DNA from: Chersky-840 sp035604715
GTDB taxonomy: Bacteria; Actinomycetota; Acidimicrobiia; Acidimicrobiales; UBA8190
DNA: 64,000 bases
Direction of reading: 5' to 3'
NCBI GenBank assembly: GCA_963731665.1
Contig: CAVSWP010000008.1
Coordinates: 558,001-622,000 of the forward strand
Position numbers and translations under genes: made by a program. The notes below the pieces were generated by a model. The model ran no database searches. It was not told the DNA's origin and saw nothing but the letters and a program-made list of their open reading frames with translations. Shown here one piece after another: positions 43,453-51,855 of this stretch (its first letter is position 1; each line of letters starts with the position of its first letter).

Positions 43453-45753
43453 GTGGCACAAGCCCAAGATTTGTCGCGCCTGCGGAAGAGGAGGCCCTTT
43501 CCCGTGCGCGTCCTGCACCGTCTCGTCGATCCCACCGTTGTCGCCGTCCCGGTGGTGGTGGCGTTGTTCTGGCTCCTGCGCACGCACCACCTCATCGCCG
43601 ACCTGCCCGTGTGGGCCCTCGTGCTGCTGGTGGGAGGGACGTCAGTCTCGTCGGCTGTGGCCAACGAAGCATGGCCCGAGGACCTGAGTGGTTGGAGCCT
43701 CTACGCCCGCGTCGGCATCGAGCTCACCGGCATCTCCATCATCATCTACGCCGTGGGCTGGGGCCCGACGTTGGTGGTGGGGTTGGTGTTCGGCGTGGCG
43801 GACTGCATGCGGTCAGTGGGTGCGGCCACGACGAGACCGGCAATCGTCCTCAGCATCATCCTCATCGGTCTCGGTCAAGGTGGCATCGCCCTCGGGATCG
43901 TCCCAACCCTGGTTCCCCAGCCCTTCGTCCAGGCGCTCGCCGTTCTGGCGTTGGCGGGACTGGTATTCACAATCCAACTCCTGGGGTGGGTATTCGGGGC
44001 CAAGGAAAGGTCTGAGGTGGCCTTGGTCGAGGCCGAAGCGAGGTTCAGGGGCTCGTTCGACGGTGCCCCCATCGGCATCTGTCTCATCGGGACAGACGGA
44101 AGAATCCTGCAGACCAACCGGGCCTTTGGACGGATCTTGGGGCGTGGGCACGATGAGCTGGCCGGAGTACCGGTCGAAGACCTGACGCACCCGGAGGACC
44201 GCAAAGACGGCGAGGGATGGACCCATCGTCTGATCGTCGGCACCGCCGATACCCTCCAGCTCGAGATGCGCTATCTCCACTCCGAAGGGCACGCCGTCTG
44301 GGTATCTCTGAGCGCAAGCTGTATTCGCGATGGCAAAGGAACGGTCCAATATGGCATCGCCCAAATCGAGGACATCACGCAGCGCAGAGCCATCAACGAG
44401 ATGATGGCGCATGCTGCCATCCACGACCCCCTGACCGATCTGCCCAATAGGACACTGTTCATCGACCGCCTGGAGATGGCGCTCAGTCGAACCGACAGGA
44501 CCAGCGGCAACGTGATGGTGCTGTTTGTGGACCTCGATCATTTCAAACTGATCAACGACAACATGGGCCATGACCGGGGAGACCGCGTGTTGCGTCTCGT
44601 CGCCGAGAGGCTGAAGCAGATCATGCGCCCGGGCGACACCGTCGCACGGCTGGGCGGTGACGAATTCATCGTCCTGTGCGACGACGTTGCCGATGAGGCG
44701 ACGGCCTTCGACCTCGCGCACCGGGTGACCGCCTGCCTCCGCGCGCCGATCGTGGTCGAAGACCTCGACATCTTCGTCACCGCCAGCATCGGGTTCGCAC
44801 TGGCGCGCCACAACCCCACCTCGCCCGACCGCCTCATCAGCGATGCCGACACCGCCATGTACCGGGCGAAGGAGCGGGGACGGGCCAGTATCGAGATGTA
44901 CGACGAACAGAAAGACGCCTGGTCCATCGGTCGACTTCGCATCGGCAACGATCTCCATCGCGCCATTTCAAAGGGACAGTTCGAGCTTCACTATCAACCA
45001 TTCGTGGAACTTCATACGTCCACCTTGGTGGCCGTCGAGGCGCTCGTGCGGTGGCGACACCCGACACGTGGCCTGTTGCCTCCGAGCGAGTTCATCGAAC
45101 TCGCCGAAGACACCGGGCTCATCGTCCCCTTGGGCAGTTGGGTCCTCAACGAAGCCTGCCGGCAATCGGCTCGGTGGTCCGAACTTCGGGCCGCCGCCGG
45201 CCAGGAGTCGTGGCGGTCCGCGGTCTCGATCAACGTGGCACCGCGGCAGCTCGCCGAGAAGCAGTTCCCGCAGCAGATGGCTGCCATCGTGAGTGAAGCC
45301 GGCATTGACCCCGATCTCGTCTGGCTCGAGATCACCGAGACCACCTTGCTCCGAGATCCCGAGCGAACGATACGGACACTCCGACGCCTGCGCGATCAGG
45401 GGCTCCACATCTCCATCGACGACTTCGGCACGGGCTATTCGTCTTTGAGCTACCTCCGCGGCCTTCCGGTGGAGTGTCTCAAGATTGACCGTGGGTTCGT
45501 CGACCAGCTCGGCAAGAGCAAGGAGGATGCCGCCATCGTCAAGGCGATCATCGCTCTGGCCGAGGCCCTGGGCCTGGCTTGCATCGCCGAGGGTGTGGAG
45601 ACAGCCTCGCAGCTCGAGATACTCCGTGACATCGGATGCACCATCGCCCAGGGTTATCTCTTCGGCCGTCCCCTTCCGGTCCAGGATTTGGAGCTCTTCC
45701 CCACCGACGACCTCATGTGCTGGCAGCAGGATGGCGCCGCCCGCGCCGGCTGA
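43453..45753 (+). CDS. Membrane-anchored PAS-GGDEF-EAL protein
   Basis: 766 residues from a GTG. Five or six hydrophobic segments cover residues 25-182 (a MASE-like sensor). A PAS domain spans about 195-315 (SFDGAPIGICLIGTDGRILQ). The GGDEF motif is intact at 401-405 (RLGGDEF), and the EAL motif at 529-531 (VAVEALVRWRHP) with DDFGTGYSSLSYLRG. It may synthesise or degrade c-di-GMP in response to a membrane or ligand cue. Convergent with the ABC permease, 12 bases between stops. Confidence 0.9.
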   Translation: MAQAQDLSRLRKRRPFPVRVLHRLVDPTVVAVPVVVALFWLLRTHHLIADLPVWALVLLVGGTSVSSAVANEAWPEDLSGWSLYARVGIELTGISIIIYAVGWGPTLVVGLVFGVADCMRSVGAATTRPAIVLSIILIGLGQGGIALGIVPTLVPQPFVQALAVLALAGLVFTIQLLGWVFGAKERSEVALVEAEARFRGSFDGAPIGICLIGTDGRILQTNRAFGRILGRGHDELAGVPVEDLTHPEDRKDGEGWTHRLIVGTADTLQLEMRYLHSEGHAVWVSLSASCIRDGKGTVQYGIAQIEDITQRRAINEMMAHAAIHDPLTDLPNRTLFIDRLEMALSRTDRTSGNVMVLFVDLDHFKLINDNMGHDRGDRVLRLVAERLKQIMRPGDTVARLGGDEFIVLCDDVADEATAFDLAHRVTACLRAPIVVEDLDIFVTASIGFALARHNPTSPDRLISDADTAMYRAKERGRASIEMYDEQKDAWSIGRLRIGNDLHRAISKGQFELHYQPFVELHTSTLVAVEALVRWRHPTRGLLPPSEFIELAEDTGLIVPLGSWVLNEACRQSARWSELRAAAGQESWRSAVSINVAPRQLAEKQFPQQMAAIVSEAGIDPDLVWLEITETTLLRDPERTIRTLRRLRDQGLHISIDDFGTGYSSLSYLRGLPVECLKIDRGFVDQLGKSKEDAAIVKAIIALAEALGLACIAEGVETASQLEILRDIGCTIAQGYLFGRPLPVQDLELFPTDDLMCWQQDGAARAG

Positions 45754-45765
45754 CGCCGCAGGTGC

Positions 45766-46950
45766 TCAACCCAGGCGAAGCGTCTCGAGGGGCTCCAGAC
45801 GGGCCGCCTTGATCGAGGGATACAGACCGGCCAGGACCGAGACGAGCAGGGCAAGGCCCATCCAGATCGGGATGCGGGTGTACTCGATCACGACGACCCA
45901 ATGGGCGAAGGCGGACACGAGGTAGACGACCCCCACTCCCAGGGCGGCACCCAACAACCCACCCAGCAGTCCGACGAACAGGGACTCGAGGACGAACTGT
46001 GCGCCGATCTTGGCTCGACTATGGCCGACGGCGCGGCGAATGCCGATCTCCGACGACCGTTGGATCACGGAGATCGACATGACGTTGGCAATGCCGAGCC
46101 CGCCCACGGCCAGCGCAAGCAGGCCGGCGAAGAGTGCCACCTGCTGCAGGGTCTTGTCCGCTTGCGACGCCGCCTGGAGCACGTCGCTCGGGACTGATGT
46201 CGAGGCTTGGTCGGGCCCGCCCAGGCTGATCGCCGTCGGGATGGCGTTGGCGGTCTCCTGGGTCGTGCCCGGCGTAGCGCGCACGTACACCTGATTGGGG
46301 TTCCCATCGGTACCGAAGACGTACTGGGCAGCCCACTGGGTCACGAAGACGGCGTTGTCCAGCTCGGGGTCGAGCGGGACGGAGCCAAGCTCACCGACCA
46401 CGCCGAAGTTCGTGTCGTTCAGACGGATGGTGCGCGTCTCACCGGGCACGTACGCATACTTGGTGGCCAGCCCCTCTCCGATGACCGCCGACAACAAATG
46501 GAGCTGGGTATCGGCCTCGTCCAACCAGCGGCCGTCGAGCAAGGGCACCTTGAGGACCGAAGGAAGGTTGACGCCGGCGGCTCGCACCGGAACCGGGAAC
46601 GCCTGGTAATAGGTGCTCCCGGCCTGGGTGGGAGTGGCAATCACACCGGAGAGATTGGTAGTGGCGGCGGCGCTCGTCACCGTGGGAATGGCCCGGACCC
46701 GCTGCACGACATTGCTGGGGAAGGTCGGGTTCTGAGATCCGAACGTCCCCCCCGCTTGGGCGATGATGAGGTTGGTCCCCAACTGGGCGAGCTCCTGCTT
46801 CAACGCACCCTTGGCGCTCTCGGTCAGGCCGACGGCGCCGACCATGGCGGCCACGCCGATGATGGGACCGAGCATGATGAGCAGGGTGCGGATCTTGCGG
46901 GCGGTGAGACCGGCCCAGGCCACACCGAGGAGATCGCGAAACCCGCTCAT
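45766..46950 (-). CDS. MacB/FtsX-type ABC transporter permease
   Basis: 394 residues. One N-terminal helix (RTLLIMLGPIIGVAAMVGAV) is followed by a periplasm-side MacB_PCD domain (residues about 45-260, LAQLGTNLIIAQAGG) and three C-terminal helices in the FtsX domain (ALAVGGLGIANVMSISVIQR, EIGIRRAVGHSRAKIGAQFV). It is the last gene of the exporter operon; its ATG overlaps the ATPase stop (ATGA). MacB proteins use ATP to push substrate through a periplasmic adaptor. Confidence 0.93.
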   Translation of the reverse strand: MSGFRDLLGVAWAGLTARKIRTLLIMLGPIIGVAAMVGAVGLTESAKGALKQELAQLGTNLIIAQAGGTFGSQNPTFPSNVVQRVRAIPTVTSAAATTNLSGVIATPTQAGSTYYQAFPVPVRAAGVNLPSVLKVPLLDGRWLDEADTQLHLLSAVIGEGLATKYAYVPGETRTIRLNDTNFGVVGELGSVPLDPELDNAVFVTQWAAQYVFGTDGNPNQVYVRATPGTTQETANAIPTAISLGGPDQASTSVPSDVLQAASQADKTLQQVALFAGLLALAVGGLGIANVMSISVIQRSSEIGIRRAVGHSRAKIGAQFVLESLFVGLLGGLLGAALGVGVVYLVSAFAHWVVVIEYTRIPIWMGLALLVSVLAGLYPSIKAARLEPLETLRLG

Positions 46951-47693
46951 GTCAAGGCCCCTGATAGGCGTTCGTCGGCGATGATCTGCCCGTCACGCAT
47001 GGAGACCTTGCGGCGGGCGCTGTGGGCAACGGCCGGATCGTGGGTCACCATGACCACGGCACGCTCAGGAGACTCGAGACCCTGGAAGATCTTCAGGACG
47101 TGGGCGGCATTGACCGAATCGAGCGCACCGGTGGGTTCGTCGGCAAGGATCATGAGCGGATCCGTCACCACGGCTCGCGCCAGCGCCACGCGCTGCTGTT
47201 CTCCTCCCGACATCTGTACCGGGCGGTGTTCGGCGCGCGCCGCCAGCCCGAACTGGGCGAGCGCGGCGTGGGCCTTCTCGCGCCGATCCCGTGGCCTCAT
47301 GTCCCGGTACAGCAGTGCCGTCTCGACATTGCCGAGCGCAGTGAGATGGGGAATCAGATGAAACTGCTGGAAAACGAAACCGATGGAGTCGCCTCGTAGC
47401 CTCGAACGGGAGGCGTCGTCGAGGGTGCTTATGTCTTGGCCTGCGATTCGGATGGTCCCCGATGTCGGCAGGTCGAGGACCCCGAGCAGGCCGAGCATGG
47501 TGGACTTGCCCGAGCCCGAGGGTCCCATGATCGACATGAAGTCGCCGGGATAAATGAGCAAGGAGACCTCTCGGAGCGCGAAGACCTCGACTTGTTCGCC
47601 GTAGACGCGCGACACGTTCTCGAGCTCGAGGAGCGGCTGATCAGGGCGGCGACCCCCATTGAAGGGCGGGGGGGCCGGGGGCTGATCGGTCAC
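46947..47693 (-). CDS. ABC transporter ATP-binding protein (MacB/LolD type)
   Basis: 248 residues from a GTG at 47693 that overlaps the adaptor stop (GTGA); the longer open frame to 48089 is not supported. Walker A GPSGSGKSTM, Q-loop VFQQFHLIPHLTALGN, signature VQMSGGEQQRVALARA, Walker B ILADEPTGALDS and H-loop VMVTHDPAVAHSA. The LolD/MacB-like sequence fits the neighbouring FtsX-type permease. The first 20 residues are Pro-rich. Confidence 0.95.
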   Translation of the reverse strand: MTDQPPAPPPFNGGRRPDQPLLELENVSRVYGEQVEVFALREVSLLIYPGDFMSIMGPSGSGKSTMLGLLGVLDLPTSGTIRIAGQDISTLDDASRSRLRGDSIGFVFQQFHLIPHLTALGNVETALLYRDMRPRDRREKAHAALAQFGLAARAEHRPVQMSGGEQQRVALARAVVTDPLMILADEPTGALDSVNAAHVLKIFQGLESPERAVVMVTHDPAVAHSARRKVSMRDGQIIADERLSGALT

Positions 47694-50161
47694 TGGGGCT
47701 GGTTCACGTCCACGATCACCCTCTCGTCGCCGGTCAAGCCACTGGTGATCTGGACGTAGGAACCTTCTGTCAGCCCGGTGCTCACCGGCACCTCGGTGAT
47801 CTTGTCGCCGTCGGCGACGTCGACGACGCTGACGACATCCTGACCCAACCCGTTCTGCTTGACGGCCGCCACCGGAACCGTCAGGACGTTTGTCACCTGC
47901 TGGTCCACGACGTCGATCGACACCGCCGCCCCATCGGCGGCACCTAGGTCGGAAACTTCGATCTGACCTTCGTAGACCTCCGACGCCGGTTGTCCGGGAG
48001 TTCCCGAGGAGACCGATGTCTGGTCGGCGTCGAGCTCGGTGATCGTGCCGGGTACCTCGTTGTCCCCGCCGACGAGCTCCACCGTGCAATGCTGGCCGAC
48101 CGCCAGCTTGGTCCGATCCGTCGCCGATGCCTGCAGGGTCACCGTGAAGTTCGGGTCGGTCAGCGTGAGTATCGGAGTCCCCGGCATGACGGGATCACCA
48201 GCCTTGACGAAGACCTGCCCGACCCGGATCGGCCAGTTGCCGACGATCATGTCGGTCGGCTCAAACACCACGTCCTTCTCGAGGGATTGCAGGACCACGG
48301 TGACCTTCGTCTGGCCCGCCGGGAGGACGGCTGCTCCGACGAGCGGCTCGTAGTCCTCGCCCGGTTGGGCGGTGCCGATCACGGTGTAGTTGACCGACGT
48401 GGCCGTCACCGGTGCCTGATCGGCGGTGATCGTGAACGTCGCCGATCCACCTTGGGAGACCGTGGGCGTGTTGACCGAGATATTGAGCTTGGGGACGGTC
48501 GAGGACGTGATGGTCACCGACGCGCTCTTGGGTGACCCGACCTGGTAGGCCGGACTTGCGGCCAAAGTCACTGTGAGCACGCGGTTCGATTCGACGACGT
48601 TGTCCACGACGGTGGGGATGGAAACCTGTGTCGATGTCTGACCCGGCGCAACGACGATGTTCCCCCCCGGAAGGGTGTAATCGGTGCCTTGCACGGCCGA
48701 GCCGCTGTAGGAGAGGGCGATCGTCAACGAGGTGCTCATGGCCTCACTCAGGCTGATGGTGACCCCGAAGGGCTGGCCCTTGGTGAGCGAGGTCGTCGCC
48801 GACCGCAACGTCACCACCGGCAGCGCCGCGCTGCCGGTTGCGCCGTTGATCGTGATGACGGCGACCCCCGGCGATCCGACGGTATAGGAGCCCGGAGAGG
48901 GTGTGATCGACACCACGACGTGCCGGTCGGGCTGGATGATCTGGTTGTTGATCGAGTTGATGGTGACGCTGGTCGACGTCGTACCTGCGCTCAGCGTCAC
49001 GATCGGATTGACGGTTTGATAGTCCGTTCCGGGGACGGCATCCCCGGACAAACTCAATCCGACCTCGGTGTCTTGCAGCGGTGCTTGGTTGGCGGTGATC
49101 GTGAGAGTGGCCGAGCCCCCCGGCGAGATGCTCACGCCACCGCTGATCTGGAGCGAGGGCACGTTGTTGTTGGTGATGGTGGTCTGGGCCGAACTGGGGC
49201 TTCCGACGTCATAGCCCGTGCCGGCAGCGAGCGTGAGTATGAGCGTCTTGCTCGGCTTCACGATGTTGTCGACGCGGGTGGGCACCGACACGGTCACCGA
49301 CGTCATGTTGGCGGGCAGGGTCACCGTCGACGGCGGAGTCACGATGTCGTTGCTGTCCGCGGTCCCCCCGATGTCCAAGTTGACCGTCGTGTCGGTGAGG
49401 CTGGCCGCCGAAGCGGTGATCACGAATGTGGCCGGAGTTCCTTCCCCGACAACGTCGTCCACGGATTGGATCTGCAGTACGGGGGTCGAGCTGTCGTTCG
49501 ATCGCAATGCCGTGAGAACACCTTGGCGAGTGCCTCCGGCGGTCGACGCCGTTGTCTGCGCAGGAGGTGGCCCGATCGTCAAGCCGGCCGCCGTCTGGTC
49601 ACCCAACTGGTAGCCCGCGCCTTGGGTGAGCGACACCGTCAATGACTGAGGGCCCCCGGCCGAGGCGCTGGGATAATTGTGCTGAGCCTGCCACTGTCCC
49701 AGCGCGACCTGCGTCTGTTCCGTGAAGAGGGTGTTCATGGGGCCTGGGTCGTCGCCGGCGGCAGCAAGGATCTGCTTGAGCTGCAAGACGTCGTCGCCTT
49801 CGTCACCGGGCCCCAGTGACCGGAAGAAGCTCACCGTGCCGGGCTCCGCTATGGCGTCCCGACCGTCAAGAGCGAACATCGCCTGACCGGCATTAGTGGT
49901 CGAGTCCGAGGTGGAGTACACGGAGCTGACCTGGCCTGCGCTCACCGCGTCGATTTGGCTGAGCTGCTTGCGAGCCAGGGTCCCGCTCAGAGTGACGGTG
50001 TCCTGCAAGGTGCGGCGCTGCACATTGGAGACGATGACCACCGGCTGGTTCGACGATGACGTGGTACCACCGCTCTGGGCGTAGCCGATACCGGCGGCGC
50101 CGAGCACCACGACCACGCCGGCGATCGCGACCAGGAACTTCTTGTTGCGAAGAAACCTCAT
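47690..50161 (-). CDS. Periplasmic adaptor (HlyD/MacA-like) with PG-binding-like domain and inserted Calx-beta domains
   Basis: 823 residues. One signal anchor (FLVAIAGVVVVLGAAGIGYA). Residues about 40-110 are an adaptor barrel/lipoyl start (RRTLQDTVTLSGTLARKQLS). At 119-164 there is a PG_binding_1-like segment (GDEGDDVLQLKQILAAAGDD). Residues 228-332, 334-440, 447-553 and 556-638 are four Calx-beta-like repeats; each has a Gly-Thr-Asp-Tyr type turn (PGTDYQ, QGTDYT, PGEDYE) and a final VTI strand. From 640 on the adaptor resumes (IRVGQVFVKAGDPVMPGTPI, then VPVAAVKQNGLGQDVVSVVD and TGLTEGSYVQITSGLTGDER). Normal adaptors are about 350-450 residues. Overlaps its neighbours by four bases on each side. 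Confidence 0.85.
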   Translation of the reverse strand: MRFLRNKKFLVAIAGVVVVLGAAGIGYAQSGGTTSSSNQPVVIVSNVQRRTLQDTVTLSGTLARKQLSQIDAVSAGQVSSVYSTSDSTTNAGQAMFALDGRDAIAEPGTVSFFRSLGPGDEGDDVLQLKQILAAAGDDPGPMNTLFTEQTQVALGQWQAQHNYPSASAGGPQSLTVSLTQGAGYQLGDQTAAGLTIGPPPAQTTASTAGGTRQGVLTALRSNDSSTPVLQIQSVDDVVGEGTPATFVITASAASLTDTTVNLDIGGTADSNDIVTPPSTVTLPANMTSVTVSVPTRVDNIVKPSKTLILTLAAGTGYDVGSPSSAQTTITNNNVPSLQISGGVSISPGGSATLTITANQAPLQDTEVGLSLSGDAVPGTDYQTVNPIVTLSAGTTSTSVTINSINNQIIQPDRHVVVSITPSPGSYTVGSPGVAVITINGATGSAALPVVTLRSATTSLTKGQPFGVTISLSEAMSTSLTIALSYSGSAVQGTDYTLPGGNIVVAPGQTSTQVSIPTVVDNVVESNRVLTVTLAASPAYQVGSPKSASVTITSSTVPKLNISVNTPTVSQGGSATFTITADQAPVTATSVNYTVIGTAQPGEDYEPLVGAAVLPAGQTKVTVVLQSLEKDVVFEPTDMIVGNWPIRVGQVFVKAGDPVMPGTPILTLTDPNFTVTLQASATDRTKLAVGQHCTVELVGGDNEVPGTITELDADQTSVSSGTPGQPASEVYEGQIEVSDLGAADGAAVSIDVVDQQVTNVLTVPVAAVKQNGLGQDVVSVVDVADGDKITEVPVSTGLTEGSYVQITSGLTGDERVIVDVNQPQ

Positions 50162-50805
50162 CCCAACGAGCTCGCGCCCGGGACTTCCTTCTCCGCCTGG
50201 GCTGCGCAGTCTTGAATGTCGGTTGTCGACAACAGCGATTCACCCGCCGGTGGCGTGAAATTCAGTCCCGCGCCCGTCGTGGTGCCTCCAAAGGAGAACA
50301 GTTCTCCCTTGGAGTCAGGAACGGGCACGGGGATACCCCAACCCCGTCCGATCATGCAGGTGCGCCACTTCAGGTAGGCCTGGTTCTCGATGGCGATCTG
50401 TTTTGGTGTCAAGTTGTTCTGCGCCGTCGATGCGGCCTTGAGGGCGTTCAGGATGTTGCTCTTGGCGGCACAGGTCGTCAGGTTCTTGATATAGGTCGGG
50501 TTGTTGGCAGGCGAGCTGGGATCACTGGCGTCGGGTGCACCGATGAACGTCACCCCGAGGCCCTTCAGACACGACTGAAACGAGCTGATCGATGCGAAGA
50601 AGGTCGTGAGCGCGCTCTGGTGGGCGAGCGGGACGGTCGTGCCCGAGCCGCCAGATCCCCCACCGTTCTGCACCTGGATGTTGCCCGGACCGTTGCTGAT
50701 CGTCGCCGATGTCGCCGCCTTGCCGCTGCTTCCGCACCCCGCCGCGATGACGGCCACGAACACGAACACAAGCGCGAGACGAGCACCCGTCGTGCCTTTC
50801 GTCAC
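50158..50805 (-). CDS. Lipoprotein with two CM-G-like motifs, first gene of the exporter operon
   Basis: 215 residues from a GTG at 50805 with GGGGGAGG upstream; the open frame runs to 51018 but that part has no signal. Signal peptide ALVFVFVAVIAAGC is a lipobox. The mature protein has four further Cys: in FQSCLKGLGVTFIG, LTTCAAKSN, WRTCMIGRGWGIPVP and DIQDCAAQAE. The repeated C(L/M)xxxG(V/W)-x-P spacing is that of small lipoproteins I associate with actinobacterial MacA-MacB exporters (motif like CMRxHGVPxFPDP). Two disulphides are expected. Its stop overlaps the adaptor start (ATGA). Confidence 0.75.
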   Translation of the reverse strand: MTKGTTGARLALVFVFVAVIAAGCGSSGKAATSATISNGPGNIQVQNGGGSGGSGTTVPLAHQSALTTFFASISSFQSCLKGLGVTFIGAPDASDPSSPANNPTYIKNLTTCAAKSNILNALKAASTAQNNLTPKQIAIENQAYLKWRTCMIGRGWGIPVPVPDSKGELFSFGGTTTGAGLNFTPPAGESLLSTTDIQDCAAQAEKEVPGASSLG

Positions 50806-51238
50806 CCGGCCACCTCCCCCTGGTTCCAGTGCCATGGGCCCACGGAAGCTCAACCCACGCGTCCCGGCCCCCTCGGGCCACAAGAATAGGCTCCGAAGGG
50901 ACAAAGAAACCAATAGGGATCCTGAATATGGCAGCGCCCTCATTCCTGTGAGCGCCGGAAATCGATCCCTGTTCCCGGGCCCCGAGCCCCGACTCGGTCG
51001 TTCGACAAGGCCCGACAATCGAAACGTTCGCTCCCTTCATACGAGCGGGCCCACGTGATCGCGCCACGAGCATTGTGAGGTCCTTTCGCGGCGGAGGTCA
51101 TGCTCGGTCCGACACCGATTGCCACGGGCACCTCTGCGTCAAGATCGAGAGGGTCGGCGGGCCCTCGGCCACCCCACCGTCGGTCTTGTCGGTTCCAGCA
51201 CGGGTGGACGGTGGCTCGGCCTCGCCGACCAACCTGCG
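50806..51238. other. 433-bp region between the exporter operon and the tRNA cluster
   Basis: No gene is seen. On the minus strand TATTCT at about 50884 with TTGGTT 19 bases upstream is a weak promoter candidate for the exporter operon. The region around 50880-50960 is AT-richer than its surroundings. Short open frames lack ribosome-binding sites. Confidence 0.4.
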
Positions 51239-51312
51239 TGCCCCCGGCAGGAGTCGAACCCGCAACCTGGTGGGTAGAAGCCACCCGCTCTGTCCAATTG
51301 AGCTACGGAGGC
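51239..51312 (-). tRNA. tRNA-Arg (anticodon TCT)
   Basis: Full cloverleaf on the minus strand: acceptor GCCTCCG pairs with CGGGGGC, D-stem GCTC/GAGC, anticodon stem GGTGG/CCACC with loop CTTCTAC (anticodon TCT), T-stem GCGGG/CCTGC with TTCGACT. The 3' CCA is not encoded. Confidence 0.93.
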
Positions 51313-51417
51313 GAAGACACGGGAGGTCCGCCCACTGGGCGTGGTCCCGCTCACACCAGGATAGTCCTTGCGTCGTGCCGATCCCGGGCCATCGGTATGC
51401 CATGCTGGACCCCGCAC

Positions 51418-51492
51418 GGTGGCCGTAGCTCAGTTGGTTAGAGCGCCAGGTTGTGGCCCTGGAGGTCGGGGGTTCAAGTCCCCTCGGTCACC
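51418..51492 (+). tRNA. tRNA-His (anticodon GTG)
   Basis: Cloverleaf on the plus strand: acceptor GTGGCCG with CGGTCAC (one G-T pair), an extra G at -1 that can pair with discriminator C, anticodon stem CCAGG/CCTGG with loop TTGTGGC (anticodon GTG), T-arm with TTCAAGT. The extra G-1 is the tRNA-His identity element. CCA is not encoded. Confidence 0.93.
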
Positions 51493-51550
51493 CCGACGGC
51501 GAAGGCGCGTTCTCCTCGGTGCTGCGCGCATTCGCCTACACTTCGCCGAC

Positions 51551-51622
51551 GCGCCTCTAGCTCAATGGCAGAGCAACGGACTCTTAATCCGCAGGTTCCG
51601 GGTTCGAATCCCGGGGGGCGCA
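51551..51622 (+). tRNA. tRNA-Lys (anticodon CTT)
   Basis: Cloverleaf on the plus strand: acceptor GCGCCTC pairs with GGGGCGC (one T-G pair), D-stem GCTC/GAGC, anticodon loop CTCTTAA (anticodon CTT), T-stem CCGGG/CCCGG with TTCGAAT, discriminator A. 58 bases after the tRNA-His gene. Confidence 0.93.
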
Positions 51623-51855
51623 CCCCTTCGCCCTTCGCGTGTACTTCTCCGGGTGATCCACGACGGAACATGTTGGGGTGATGTCCGAGACGTGTCCGGG
51701 TGGTCCCTGACCGTTCCTCGGCTTCGCTCGACAATGCGACACGGGACGGGCCTTGTCGTCCAGCGGGTTCTCGTTCACAACCTAATCAATACGTTTCCAC
51801 AACGTCCCCACAATGATCCCTGCTTGACGCATTTGCAGGGTTACGATTTTTCGCT

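Noticed and set aside
46947..48089. Longer ATPase frame upstream of 47693
   Set aside because: It runs through the adaptor gene in another frame and has shadow composition; the GTG at 47693 gives a normal ATPase.
51239..51622. Integrated element at the tRNA cluster
   Set aside because: No integrase, no repeated tRNA 3' end and no change in gene type on either side were seen.
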